From NCBI GenBank assembly GCA_037157565.1, contig JAZHRO010000013.1, positions 118,496,001 to 118,560,000 on the forward strand: 64,000 nucleotides of DNA, written 5' to 3'. Positions 20,625 to 31,315 of the stretch are shown here, one piece after another. Position 1 is the stretch's first letter. Each line of letters starts with the position of its first letter. A program made the translations under genes and the position numbers. This DNA comes from Thalassia testudinum (taxonomy: Eukaryota > Streptophyta > Magnoliopsida > Alismatales > Hydrocharitaceae). The notes below the pieces were generated by a model. It ran no database searches, had not been told where the DNA came from, and worked only from the letters and a program-made list of their open reading frames with translations.

Positions 20625-21905
20625 TTCACTGACATAGTGAACTATCTGGTAACGAGCATTACCCCTAGTACTTGGGACAAGCAGAAGCGAGACAGGTTTC
20701 TCGGCAACGCTAAATTTAATCACTGGGAGGAACCCGAGCTTTTTAGAGTAGGGCCTGACCAGCTTTTTCGCCGTTGCATCCCTGATGAAGAACAAAAAAG
20801 TGTTTTGAGCTTCTGCCATGACCTCCATTGTAGGGGACATTTTAGTGGGAAGAAGACTACCCATAATGTTCTTCAGTCTGGCTTTTGGTGGCCCACATTA
20901 TTCTGAGATGCACATACGTATGTGGGCGCATGTCTACGTTGCCAGCAGATGGGAACCATTGGAAAAGGGGATGAGATGCCCCAACAACCTATCCTCCCTG
21001 TTGAAATCTTTGATATCTGGGGCATTGACTTCATGGGTCCCTTTCCTATGTCCTTCGGATATGAATACATCCTTGTGGTTGTAGACTATGTATCAAAATG
21101 GATAGAAGCAATACCCACGCGAACCAATGACCATTCCGTGGTCTTGGGCTTTGTTAAGGCTAATATCATTTCTCGGTATGGGTGCCCAAGGACAATCATA
21201 AGTGATGGAGGACCTCACTTTAAGAATGTACACTTCAAAAGACTACTCCAAAATTTGGGAGTCAACCACATGATAGCCACACCTTATCATCCCCAAATGA
21301 GTGGACAAGTTGAAGTGTCTAATAGGGAGATTAAGCAAATTTTAGAAAAAACTATCAGGCCTAATTGGAAGGATTGGTCTAGAAAACCAAATGATGCTCT
21401 TTAGGCCTATAGAATTGCGTATAAGACTCCCTTGGGCATGTCTCCTTTCCGTCTTGTCTATGGAAAAGCATGTCACCTTCCCGTTGAAATCCAACATAAA
21501 GCTTATTGGGCTATTAAAAATGTTAACTTGAATCTGGATAAAGCGAGAAAGGCACGTATGTTAGAGATAAGTGAGCTTGAGGAGTTTCGTAATGAAGCCT
21601 ATGAAACTTCTCAAGCTTACAAGCAACGTACAAAAGTCTTCCATGATAAGCACATCATTAAAAAGACTTTGGAGCCCAACTAGTAGGTCTAGCTTTTCAA
21701 TTCTAGACTTAAATTATTTCCTGGAAAGCTCAAGTCCCGTTGGGATGGGCCATACGTTGTCATCAATACTTTCCCTCAGGGAGCTGTAGAAATTTGGAAC
21801 CCTATTTTAGGTGCACGCTTTAAGGTAAATGGCCAGCGACTTAAATAGTATATTAGTCTTTTTGATGGCCAGGTTTTGGATGCACTTCGGAATGAGGAGC
21901 CTTAG
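20625..21905 (+). pseudogene. pol: Ath-A integrase and end of pol
   Basis: Integrase joins the DNA copy to the host chromosome. The HHCC zinc-binding region lies at about 20815-20960 (HCRGHF ... CLRCQQ), interrupted by a stop near 20905. The DDE core shows [17 protein letters not shown] and GQVEVSNRE, so all three acidic residues are present. More stops occur at about 21402 and 21681. The C-terminal GPY/F-type module reads SRWDGPYVV, and the frame ends RNEEP then TAG at 21903-21905. The frame is 0 mod 3 throughout. Confidence 0.9.
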
Positions 21906-23432
21906 ATCCTCCCACTCTCCTCCTCAAGTGATATTCTTCCATGTCTATTTTTTTTTCCCAATGAGGACATTATCAATCTTAGGCATTGAGGGGTATAACC
22001 TGAGAATGTTTATAGCATTTATAAATATTTGCATACATATATATTTATATATATATATAAAATATTTCTTTTCTTGAGCTAAATGGGTTAGTCCCTAGCA
22101 GAATACCTTTGTCATTGGAGTTTTTCTTCTTGAATTATTTCTTAAGTCTAGAATCCAGTACATTTATTTCACATGCAGGTAGACTGGCTAATGGATCCTT
22201 GAAGAAAACCATTAAGCATTTGTAGTCTATTGAACCCTTGGACAGTTAATAGGGAGTTAGGCATACTATCTTCTAAGTTCCTCCTCATATTTGTGAGAAG
22301 AAAGTAGAGAGATTACTGGTGCACTAAGTCTAGTGCAAGGACTCTTAAGTTTTGGATAATTAGATGATGATATTGCAGAGTTAGGCATAGTTTTAGCTCT
22401 CTGTTCATGTGTGTGTACTTTGTGTGAATTCCTGAGAGTCACCAAATAAGGTAGATACACAGAGAGTGCGTTTTAATAAAGCTATGATTATGGTGGATGG
22501 TTATCACCATCCTTCATGGAGTCCTCAGCTGAAGGAGTGCAATAGTGTCAAAGGTCAGAAATATGCCTGTCCTATCCATTCCTTCCCAGTGCTAAGAATA
22601 GGCACTTCCACCAAATAAGCCACTCCATAGCCTCTTGACCATCATCATCCCTAATAATGCCTCATAAATAAAAGTCTATATCGTGTTGTGTTGATTAATA
22701 AAGAAGAAAAAGAAGAAACAATTATATTACAAAAAAAAATAAAAAAAGAAAGGAAGAAGAAGAGAGAGAGTGAGAGAGAAAAAAAGAGAAAGAAGAGAAA
22801 AGGAAAAGAGTCTAGGGTTATTGTTGTAACATTGTTTCTGAGGCAACAAAACACCTATCGCGTTCCACCAAATATGATCCATACCTACCTTTCAGTATTT
22901 CTGATTGCCCGAATATTAGTTGAGGACTAACTTAGTTGTAGAGTTATTAGGACTTTAATTGAAGTGTGGATGCCATGTGAGGCCACCAAACAATGAGTAC
23001 AATTATCTAGTGAGATTTGTGATCTCAGAAAGAAAAGAAAGAAAAGAGAGAGCGGCCAGGAACATCAAGAGAGCACAGTTGTTTAGCCTCTCTCTGAGTT
23101 GACTTGTCTAATAGTCTAGAAATCTAGAGTCTGTAGTACTAGACTACATGTAGCACCAGATGAGTGTGTGCCACCAAATACAAATCCATTCTACTCGATA
23201 TCTCCTACCTAAGCCAAAAGCCAGGGTCAAATTACAGATTATCTTCTGCTTTATCCCTGAGGGAAGTAGTTGCCTATCCCGACAAAAATATTTACCAAGG
23301 GTAAAATACGAACTCCCAATGCGAATTAGCTTTTCACATTGATCTGTTACTTAGGCTATCAACACTTCACATTTGTCGAGATCTCTAAAGTTTTGAAATA
23401 AGAAAAGAAGAAATCTTCTGATTACTTCTATT
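21906..23432 (+). other. Ath-A 3' noncoding region
   Basis: About 1.5 kb without a credible ORF or env-like gene. It contains AATGAGGACATT followed by AGGCATTGAGGGGTA (21981-21995), a TA-rich microsatellite (about 22035-22062) and an A/G-rich tract (about 22690-22830). Confidence 0.75.
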
Positions 23433-23470
23433 TTTGCTAAGAACTAGCAAATCTTAGGCATGGCGGTATT
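23433..23470 (+). other. Ath-A PPT with adjacent hairpin
   Basis: Stem TTTGCTA / TAGCAAA with a 5-nt loop (23433-23451), then TTAGGCATGGCGGTATT running up to the 3' LTR. The PPT has a C interrupting the G run, unlike the other elements. Confidence 0.78.
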
Positions 23471-25434
23471 TGATGAGTCCATTTTAGTGGACTATTATTA
23501 TGCCTAAGTACTTCAATTCTAACATAGTATGTTTATTAATAATCAAATTAAGTCATTAAATAAGTGCATGCATCATTACTTGAGTTTTTATCTATTTTAT
23601 TGCATTTTATAGCATGTAATTATTTTATGTTTTGTTGCAGGAATGATATTGGAAAGAATAAGGAGGGGATGGGGTTAAAATTCCCCCAACAAACGCCAGC
23701 TGCAACACATTCCGGCCGGCCTCAAAAACTTCCCTCAACAAAATGCAAACGGGTTGGCCATTTTTAGAAAAGGATTTTGAAAATCCCTTGGGAGGCGGAA
23801 GAGAAGAGATATAGAGGAGAGGCGGAGGGGATTGGAAGGGGGCCATCAACCATGCAACCGTGCTTGCATTGTGCACCAAGCCTCCCACCGCAAATGCCCT
23901 TCCAGCCTGCACTCTGCCTACCCTCATTGTGCACCCTCCACTGCAAGAACCCAGCCATAGCGTTCCTAGCAGCGCCCGCAGGGCTGCGCCTGCACTGCCT
24001 GCAGGCACTTCTCCAGCACTCCAACCGAGCGCACCCTCGCCTGTGCTTGTTCTCACTGTGCCTGCAGTTGCTTCACCTTCCACCGCGCCCTCTCCACTGT
24101 AGGCGCATCGCTACAGGCGCACCCCATCCAATGCCATCTCCGATCTTACACCTCCATCATCGCGCACCCACACCACCTCCTACCCTTCACTGTCTGTAGG
24201 CGTGCACCCGGCCACTTGCCCCACCCGCGCACTGTGCCATCGCCTTCCATCGCAAGTGCCCCCTCCAGTGCCATCTCCACTCCTGCACCTCCACCATCGC
24301 ACACCAGCACCACCGCCTGCCCATGCACGCCCGCAGGCATCGCTCCCTATCCACTGCAGGTGCCCACCGCAGCGTGCCTTCCCCTCCAGCACCCTTCACC
24401 GCAGGCACGCTACCAATGCTCCCGCCTGCAGCATGCCCTCGCCACCAGCGCTCCCACCGTAGGTGTTCACCGCACCCCCTGCAAGCGTGCACCTGCATGC
24501 ACCTGCGCCATCGCCCAACGCAGCACCCACCTCCCTGCACCCCCGCACTCTCTAGTGCACAGCAAGGGCCGCGCCCTACATCCACCGTTCACGCGTACCC
24601 CCATCAGCACCTCCACAACAGCAAGTGCTGCACCCTCGCCAGGAACCCTTGCACGCCAACCCTCTACAGGCAGCAGGCGCCCGCACCACACTAGTTGCAG
24701 TCCCCACAGCGCCTTCCAGCACTAGTAGTAGTGGCTACAGTGGACTGCAGCTTCTCCATCACCGCCACTCCTCTCCTCCGGCAGGCCGGCTCCAGCCATC
24801 TCACGACGCACCGCTACCACCACCACCACGACCTCGCTTCAGCCAACCTCCTATAGGATTATCTCCACGATTGAACCTCTCTCCCATGCGCAAGGAGGAG
24901 AGAGGTAAAATCCCTTGTTTTTAAGTTAATTAAAATTTACATTTTAATGCCATTGCCACCAAAATCAATTTTAATTTATGATTATTTTATTGTGGTGAAA
25001 TTGTGACTGCATACTCATGATTTCTGATAATTGCGTGGTTATTGATATTCACATGTTTAACATTAGTTTTGGGATTAAAATGTGCACAAATTTTCTCTAA
25101 TACATGTCAATTGGAAATTACATAAAATCATCACATATTTATTGAATATTTCAGTAAGGAACAATTGCACATATACCCTTATATTTTTTAGTTATTGTGC
25201 ATCTTCTTTCCATCGCATTTCATGTCGGATTTAATTATGGATTTCGCACATGATTGAAAGAATACAAAATAATCGAGATTTTATTGCATCATTGCCTCCC
25301 TGTGGACACGACCCGCTCTTCTGTGAGTGCTAATTTTTATTGTAATTATTTTGTTAAGCAATTTTCCACCACTTTGTTACTAAAATGATAGATCACCTTA
25401 ATCACATTATTCGAACGCGAAAATCGATTTATCA
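23471..25434 (+). repeat. Ath-A 3' LTR
   Basis: 1964 bp, 142 bp longer than the 5' LTR. The extra length is explained by a tandem duplication of roughly 140 bp in the C-rich centre (segments starting near 24123 and 24262 are similar). Long ORFs here (for example 24216-24725) are low-complexity artefacts. Confidence 0.92.
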
Positions 25435-25439
25435 ACAAC
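25435..25439. repeat. Target-site duplication of Ath-A (right copy)
   Basis: ACAAC, against AGAAC at 3780-3784. Ath-F minus-strand sequence resumes on this side. Confidence 0.7.
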
Positions 25440-25443
25440 TCAA

Positions 25444-26876
25444 TCACACGTCCTTAATAAGATGAACAATCTCATCAGGTGGAGGAGCTTCCTGGGCTAA
25501 AAATGGCTTGAGGTGCTGGCCATTTGCCATAGATATATGCCCAGATTTTGGGTCCCTGATCTGGACTGCCCCATTAGGATATGGCTGAATCACGATATAC
25601 GGGCCAGTCCACTTGGACTTGAGTTTCCCCGCGAACAGTTTTAATCGTGAATCAAACAACCAGACTTGCTGGTTGGGCGTGAATGCTTTCCTCCGGATGT
25701 GGCGGTCATGAAAGACCTTGGTCTTGTCCTTATATATCAAGGCATTCTCATAGGCCTCTCACCAGATCTCTTCTAATTCGCTGAGCTGGAGTTTCCATTC
25801 TTGACCTCCTGCATCAAGGTCAAGGTTACATTTTCGCACCGGCCAAAAGCTGTGGTGTTCCAGCTCTACAGGAAGGCGATAAGCCTTGCCATATACCATG
25901 CGATATGGTGACATTTCGAGTGGGGCCTTGTATGCGGTTCGATATGCCCAGACTGTATCAACTAATTTGTTGGACCAGTCCTTCCAGTCTGGTCTAACTG
26001 TCTTCTGGAGAATCAGCTTGATCTGACGGTTAGACACTTCAGCCTGCCCATTGGTCTGCAGGTGATACGAGGTGGCAATACGGTGATGTATGCCGTATTT
26101 CTTTAGTAATGACCTGAAATGGGCATGGATGAAGTGGCTTCCCCTGTCGCTAATCAAAACGCGGGGTATTCCGAATCTCGCGAAGATATACTGTCGTACG
26201 AAAGAAATGATGGTCTTATGATCAGCCTATCTCTCCAGGGTGGCCTCGACCCACTTCGAGACATAGTCGACGGATAGTAATATGTACTCAAAGCCATGCG
26301 AGTTCGGAAAAGGGTCCATAAAATCGATGCCCCAGACATCAAACACTTCTACAACCATGATGATGGGCTAGAGTGGCATTATGTCTCTCCTGGTCATAGA
26401 ATCGACCGATTGGCATCATCTACAGTGTTAGGCGTATTCGTGTGTATCTCTGAAAATGGTTGGCCAGAAAAATCTCGACTACAAAATTTTTGCAACAGTT
26501 TTCTGTCCCAAGAAATGACCACCACAAGCATCATTGTGGCAAAAAGATAACACACTGGGGATCTCAGAATCTGGGATGCATCTTCGAATAATCTGATCCA
26601 CTCCAATGCGAAGGAGCAGTGGGTCATCCCAGAGGTAGAATTTGGCTTGTGAAGTGAATTTGAGTTTCTGGTCCTTGGATAGGTTCGCGGGAATCTTGCC
26701 TGTGGCAAGGTAGTTCGTGATATCCGTGTACCAAGGGAACTCAACAAAATGAACTACCAAAATAAATTCATCCAAAAATTGCTCGTGGATAGGTAGGGAA
26801 TAAGAAATGTGGTCTGGGTCCAGTTTGGATAGGTGATCCGCCACAACATTCTGCTTTTCGGCCTTGTCACAGATTT
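25444..26876 (-). pseudogene. pol: Ath-F integrase
   Basis: Read right to left: MADHLSKL and the zinc-binding region (CHNDACGGHF, then a damaged C-X2-C) at 26844-26350. The core follows with [17 protein letters not shown] and GQAEVSNRQ, so the DDE residues remain. Then come [12 protein letters not shown] and [15 protein letters not shown]. The C-terminal module SKWTGPYIV and a tail ending at the stop at 25444 complete it. Stops and at least two frame changes are present (frames of the 26844, 26342 and 26157 segments differ). The end of pol lies only 10 bp from the Ath-A insertion. Confidence 0.88.
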
Positions 26877-27366
26877 CGTTATCAAATTCTTACAATAGAA
26901 GGATCCATCTAATGAGCCGTGGTTTGGCATCCCTCTTTGCCAACAAATGCCGGAGGGTGGAGTGGTAAGTGAAAATGATGACCTTGGACCCTAATAAATA
27001 AGATCTGAATTTCTCCAACCTGAATACTACTGCTAGCAGTTCTTTTTTGGTGACAGTGTAATTGCGCTGAGCCTCATTCAACATCTCGCTAGCATAGTAT
27101 ATGACGAAGGGCTGTTTCTCCCGATGCTGGCTTAAAACAGCATCGACGGCAAAATCAAAAGCGTCGCACATCATCTCGAAATCGAGTGACCAGTCGGGTG
27201 GTTGGAGAATCAGGGAATCAAAGATAGCGCTTCGTAAAGTCTTGAAGGTGCTGAGACATGAGGTGTCAAATTCAAATGGGACATCAGCAACCAGGAGATT
27301 CGTCAAAGGCCGTGTAATTTTTGAGAAATCGTGTATAAATCTTCGATAGAAGCCGACATGACCCAA
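26877..27366 (-). pseudogene. pol: Ath-F RNase H with a changed active-site residue
   Basis: A long open segment with GHVGFYRRFIHDF, MMCDAFDF, NYTVTKKELLAVVF and LLGSKVIIFTYHSTLRHLL. Where Ath-A has FTDHSAL, this copy has FTYHSTL, so one catalytic Asp is Tyr. A stop follows LIRWILLL. The nuclease would be inactive even if translated. Confidence 0.87.
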
Positions 27367-28138
27367 GAATGATCCGATCTGCTTGATTGAGCTAGGTGGC
27401 GGTAAGTGGGAAATAATCTATGATTTAGCTCCATCGACCTCGAGTCCATTTTTGGAGATCCTGTGCCCTAGTACTATGCCATCCCTCACCATGAAATGGC
27501 TTTTCTCCCAGGATAGTACAAGGTTTACCTCAATACACCACTTCAAGATCTTGGTGAGGTTATCAAGACAAGATGCGAATCTCCTAAAATGAAGAAGTCA
27601 TCCATGAATACCTCCACATAATCCCCAATCATGTCAGAGAAGATGGCCATCATACAACGCTGAAATGTTGATGGTGCATTGCAGAGGCCAAAGGGCATCC
27701 GTTTGAAAGCGAATGTTTCAAAGGGGCATGTGAATGTGGTCTTGTCTTGATCTTCCGGGTTAATCGCTACTTGATTATACTTGGAGTATCCACCCAGAAA
27801 GCAGAAGAAACTGCGTCCGACTAACCATTCCAAGATCTGATCAATGAAAGGCAAAGGAAAGTGATCCTTTTGGGTAGCCGTGTTTAGTTTCCTATAGTCG
27901 ATGCTTACCCCCAAGATGTCGCAGTGCGGGTCGGGATGGATTCGCCCTTATCATTTTTCACAATGATGAGTCTTGCTTTCTTCGGCACTATCTGGATCAG
28001 ACTCAACCACTGGCTGTCTGAGATTGGGTATACAATACCTGTATCTAGCCACTTGATGATCTCCTTCTTAACAACCTCTAGCATATTCGGGTTAAGCCAT
28101 CTTTGAGGTTGTCTCGAAGATTTCACCCCCTCATCCAT
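27367..28138 (-). pseudogene. pol: Ath-F reverse transcriptase
   Basis: Begins with QRWLNPNMLEVVKKEIIKWL, then VSIDYRKLN, MPFGLCNAPSTFQ and the catalytic FMDD. The first active-site motif reads FLGGYS where Ath-A has FLDGYS, a lost catalytic Asp. The frame changes near 27910 and again near 27570, and stops occur in the thumb region. Confidence 0.88.
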
Positions 28139-28840
28139 GTAAATGTGATGAGTGCAATACGAGGGGCGTAGAGATTAGCAATACTCCACCCTATGCCAGC
28201 CCTATGGTCTTGTAGCGTAGAAATCAATTGATGCTCCTGTTCTTGGGTTAAGTGGGCATTAATAATGACTGGTATGTCTCACTTTCACCCAAGAACACAT
28301 GCTTGAGTGAGTCAGGTAAGGGCATCAATTCAATCACAGGTGGGTCAGAGTCAGAAATGGGAGTGGGAGGAGCAAACTCGAGGGTGAGAATCTGCTGATC
28401 TGTATGCATGTGAATTCCCGCTGATTCGTTTCCTGTGAAATAATCTGTTGTGACTGCGTTAACGGGAAACCTATTAGCTGTGGTCACTTCATCCTGTAAC
28501 AACAGGGGTGATTCAGTAATGTGTGGATCAAGATAGCTGGATTCAGGGGTGGTGTGGTCAGAAGCACACCCTAAACAGTCAGATCCTCGGGAAGATATGT
28601 GTAATGCAGTGGTCTCAGTCTCGTGTGGATCGAGGTCCAAGAACCCTGATTGTTCAGACGAATGAGACATTGGGTCGTCACAAAGGAGCCCAATGTTACC
28701 ATAGTATGCTGAATCTTCGTCTTCACCATCCTCCCCTATGCGATCACAGTCAAAATTCTTTACTACCCTAAATATGTCAAGTCAAAGTCGCTCATTGCCT
28801 AGGGCTATCTCCATACACCTAGATGCACAGTCAATGTTTT
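28139..28840 (-). pseudogene. pol: Ath-F linker between protease and RT
   Basis: Acidic, Ser/Thr/Pro-rich segment, open from 28670 to 28248 and ending with PDSLKHVFLGESETYQSLL, which corresponds to the Ath-A segment just before RT. No enzymatic motif. Such linkers are normal in Athila polyproteins. Confidence 0.75.
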
Positions 28841-29030
28841 CTCAGGCTATCGCTAGAAATGGGTGACCCAAAATGATTAGTGCATCTCGGAGATAAGGAG
28901 GAACTTTCATATCGAGAATGAAAAAGTCTGCAGGAAAGCAGAACCCGCAGACTTTTACGATCACATTCTCAACCACCCCCCTCAATGTTTTAATTAATCT
29001 ATCAGCCAGCTGAATCATGGCCGAGGTGGG
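28841..29030 (-). pseudogene. pol: Ath-F protease, C-terminal part
   Basis: Open segment with IQLADRLIKTLRGVVENVIV, FPADFFILDM and LIILGHPFLAIA, the flap and C-terminal part of a retropepsin. It is cut at 29030 by NA-B2. The active-site half is at 36058-36240. Ath-H has the equivalent at 42161-42394. Confidence 0.87.
29026..29030. repeat. Target-site duplication of NA-B2 (left copy)
   Basis: GTGGG, identical to 36053-36057. It lies within the protease coding sequence of Ath-F. Confidence 0.93.
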
Positions 29031-30395
29031 TGATGTAAACACATTTACACTACTTAAGATGTCTATTTATGCATGTTCTTAAGCATAGGATTGCATTGCA
29101 TGCTATAAATATTGCATAACATGCATCATCTTGCATTTAGAGTAGTTTGAATTAAATAGAGGTTAATTGTCTCCTTTCATGTACTTGGACAAGGCAAACA
29201 TTTTATCGGGGCCTCGGATCGAAGATCCAACCGTATGGATGTGATCAGGGTGACGATTGGAGTTCAACGACTCCAAGATCGCCCTAATTAGGTATTCGTA
29301 GCATCAGATAGTGACCAGGGAACCCTAGAAGATCAAGGGCTAGGATGGTGTAAATTTGTACTTCAAATGACAAATCCGACCACACGGATGAATTCGGATC
29401 GACGATCGCAGCCTAACGATGCAAAAATCGAGTCAATCCGACATCCGTGGCACCATCTACAACACCCAGAAGATGGACGGCCAAGATGGCGCCACGTGGT
29501 GCCATCTCAGCCGCCCAAACGGTCGCATGCAATCAATGAAGTCTCCGCATGCACTCTCTCTCCGCCGTTGGATCTCGATCCAACGGCTGTGGATGACTGC
29601 ACCTTAAAATGTCCGCTCGACCATCAGCGCCCCGCAGCACAGTGGGCGAAGGCGCTATCGCGAGCTGCAGCCACGGGTTCGAGCCGTAGCGAAGGGGAGA
29701 AGGGTGCGGGCAAGCGAGCGCGGGCGTGCGTTGGATCATGATCAGGTGGCTCAGATCTTCCAATAGCAGCCACATGCTATTTCACGCGAGGCGGTCATGC
29801 AGCATCGTACACGCTGGGCGGGCATGCATCGAGCGGGTCAGGCGCATCTTAAGCCGTACGATCTCGTGATCGAATGGCTGTGGATGGATGAACATGCGGC
29901 GGGCGTTGAGAATGGGCAACTGAGGAGGCGTGGTGTAGTGGGCGCTCCCGTCTAGCTCATCCTTCAAGCGACCGTCGAGGAGGATATTTCTCTCTCCATT
30001 CTTTTATTGCTTTCTAGAGTAGATTTACCGCTTTCTAGTGTAATCATTTTCTCTCTTTCTAGTCATAATATTTAGTGTAATGGACAATCCTTTTTGATAA
30101 TAAATTCCATGTGCATTCTATATCTCTTTTGATTTTGGTTTGTATTATTCTCTCTCTTATTCTCTCTCTCTTTCTTTTATTTATTGTAAGTAGTTCTAAT
30201 CAATTGCATTATTTCATGACAAATAAAAATGAACGCGCAGTTTTTAAATCAAACGTCCGCCTCCCTATGTTCGACCCAGAATTTCAATTTCGGTGTAAAT
30301 TTTATTTGTTGAAAACGAGTTCTTCGCTTTCAAACTACAACGACAGGTTTTTTTCAAAATCGAACATGTTAGTGTAGTAATTCGATCGTTCAACA
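29031..30395 (+). repeat. NA-B2 5' LTR, promoter region deleted
   Basis: 1365 bp against 1700 bp for the 3' LTR. The missing part holds the palindrome and TATA-like box. At the junction 18 bp (29932-29949) read as the reverse complement of 35258-35275 in the 3' LTR, so the deletion came with a small inversion. This copy probably cannot start its own transcription. Confidence 0.88.
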
Positions 30396-30398
30396 TTT

Positions 30399-30416
30399 TG
30401 GCGCCATTGCCGGGGA
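30399..30416 (+). other. NA-B2 primer-binding site
   Basis: TGGCGCCATTGCCGGGGA, tRNA-Asp type with one G-to-A change. Confidence 0.88.
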
Positions 30417-30556
30417 GGCGACGATCTTTGATTTCTTTTCGTGTTTTGTAACTTACAAATCATTTACCTCACTTTTCTCCTTTCTTATTGTAATTGCAGC
30501 TACTCTTTCGAGACAGGCAAAAGCAGTAGATCGGAGGAATTGCAGTGGAAGGCTCT

Positions 30557-31290
30557 GTGAGTTATCCCCCACCTCCCACCCATTAGATTTCATTCCACAA
30601 CATAATAATTCAAACATCAATCAACCTAGGGGTTCTTGTAAACTCTAAGGTTAGACTGTTTGTTGTTTGACACCCACACCCACCCCAACCCCCACATTAA
30701 AAAAAGAAAATTAAAAAAATCTCACAGAGGTACACAACCTCATCTGATTTTCAAACTCAACTGGTAAACCGATCTTTGGAGCTGGTACACACATTCAAAT
30801 ACATAATTGAGTAGAAATCAGATTAGGTAATTACTTGTGTGCCTAATTAAGTGGTGCAACAGGCCAATTGTTTGAGTTGATTGGACCGCAACACTTCAAA
30901 TAAAATAAACTCATCAAGTAGTTGCCACTTAAGTTCAACTCTTAGGGATTTACCTGGCACTGCACATTCTTTTTAAACTTCAAAGGAAAACATTTTCACT
31001 CATGCTTTTCAAAACCTGGTGTGCCAACAAAACTTGTTTGAAAATACCTAAAGTTAAAATCTAAAAGCTACTAAGCAAGATTTGAACTCAAAAATTCACC
31101 ACATGAAAAATAATCTTGCTTGAAAACCACTGGTTGTGCATGCACACACAAATCAATCAATCATTAAGGGCTAACCTACTTAAGGACAGAAGTAAATCAA
31201 ATCGTTCCTTTATCTCAAGACGGGTTTTGGGAGTCTGTAGGTCTATAGGCTAACCTACTTAAGGATAGGTTTTGATTGTTTGTATTGCAG
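30557..31290 (+). other. Putative leader intron of NA-B2
   Basis: GTGAGT donor at 30557 and TTGTATTGCAG acceptor ending at 31290. Shorter than in NA-B1 because the conserved stem-loop block is gone. In its place, near 31170, is a 19-nt copy (CTAACCTACTTAAGGACAG) of sequence found again near 31250. Confidence 0.5.
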
Positions 31291-31315
31291 GGCACCTTTC
31301 TTCCTCCCAGTTCTC

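Larger units (their letters stand above)
3785..25434 (+). mobile_element. Ath-A, second Athila-like element, inserted in Ath-F
   Basis: Bounded by LTRs that begin TGATGAG and end TTATCA (3785-5606 and 23471-25434). It has a tRNA-Asp PBS, one gag-pol frame from 6954, and pol ending at 21905. Its reverse transcriptase is split at 10078-10082 by the reversed solo-A' LTR, which itself holds NA-B1. Without the 9.6 kb insertion the element would be about 12 kb. Ath-A is only distantly related to Ath-F in protein sequence and has an unrelated LTR. Confidence 0.93.

Noticed and set aside
22651..22930. Phe/Ser-rich and Lys/Glu-rich ORFs on opposite strands
   Set aside because: Both derive from one A/G-rich tract in the Ath-A 3' noncoding region.
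24187..24725. 169-residue plus-strand and 132-residue minus-strand ORFs
   Set aside because: Inside the Ath-A 3' LTR, low complexity, not conserved as protein between the two LTRs.
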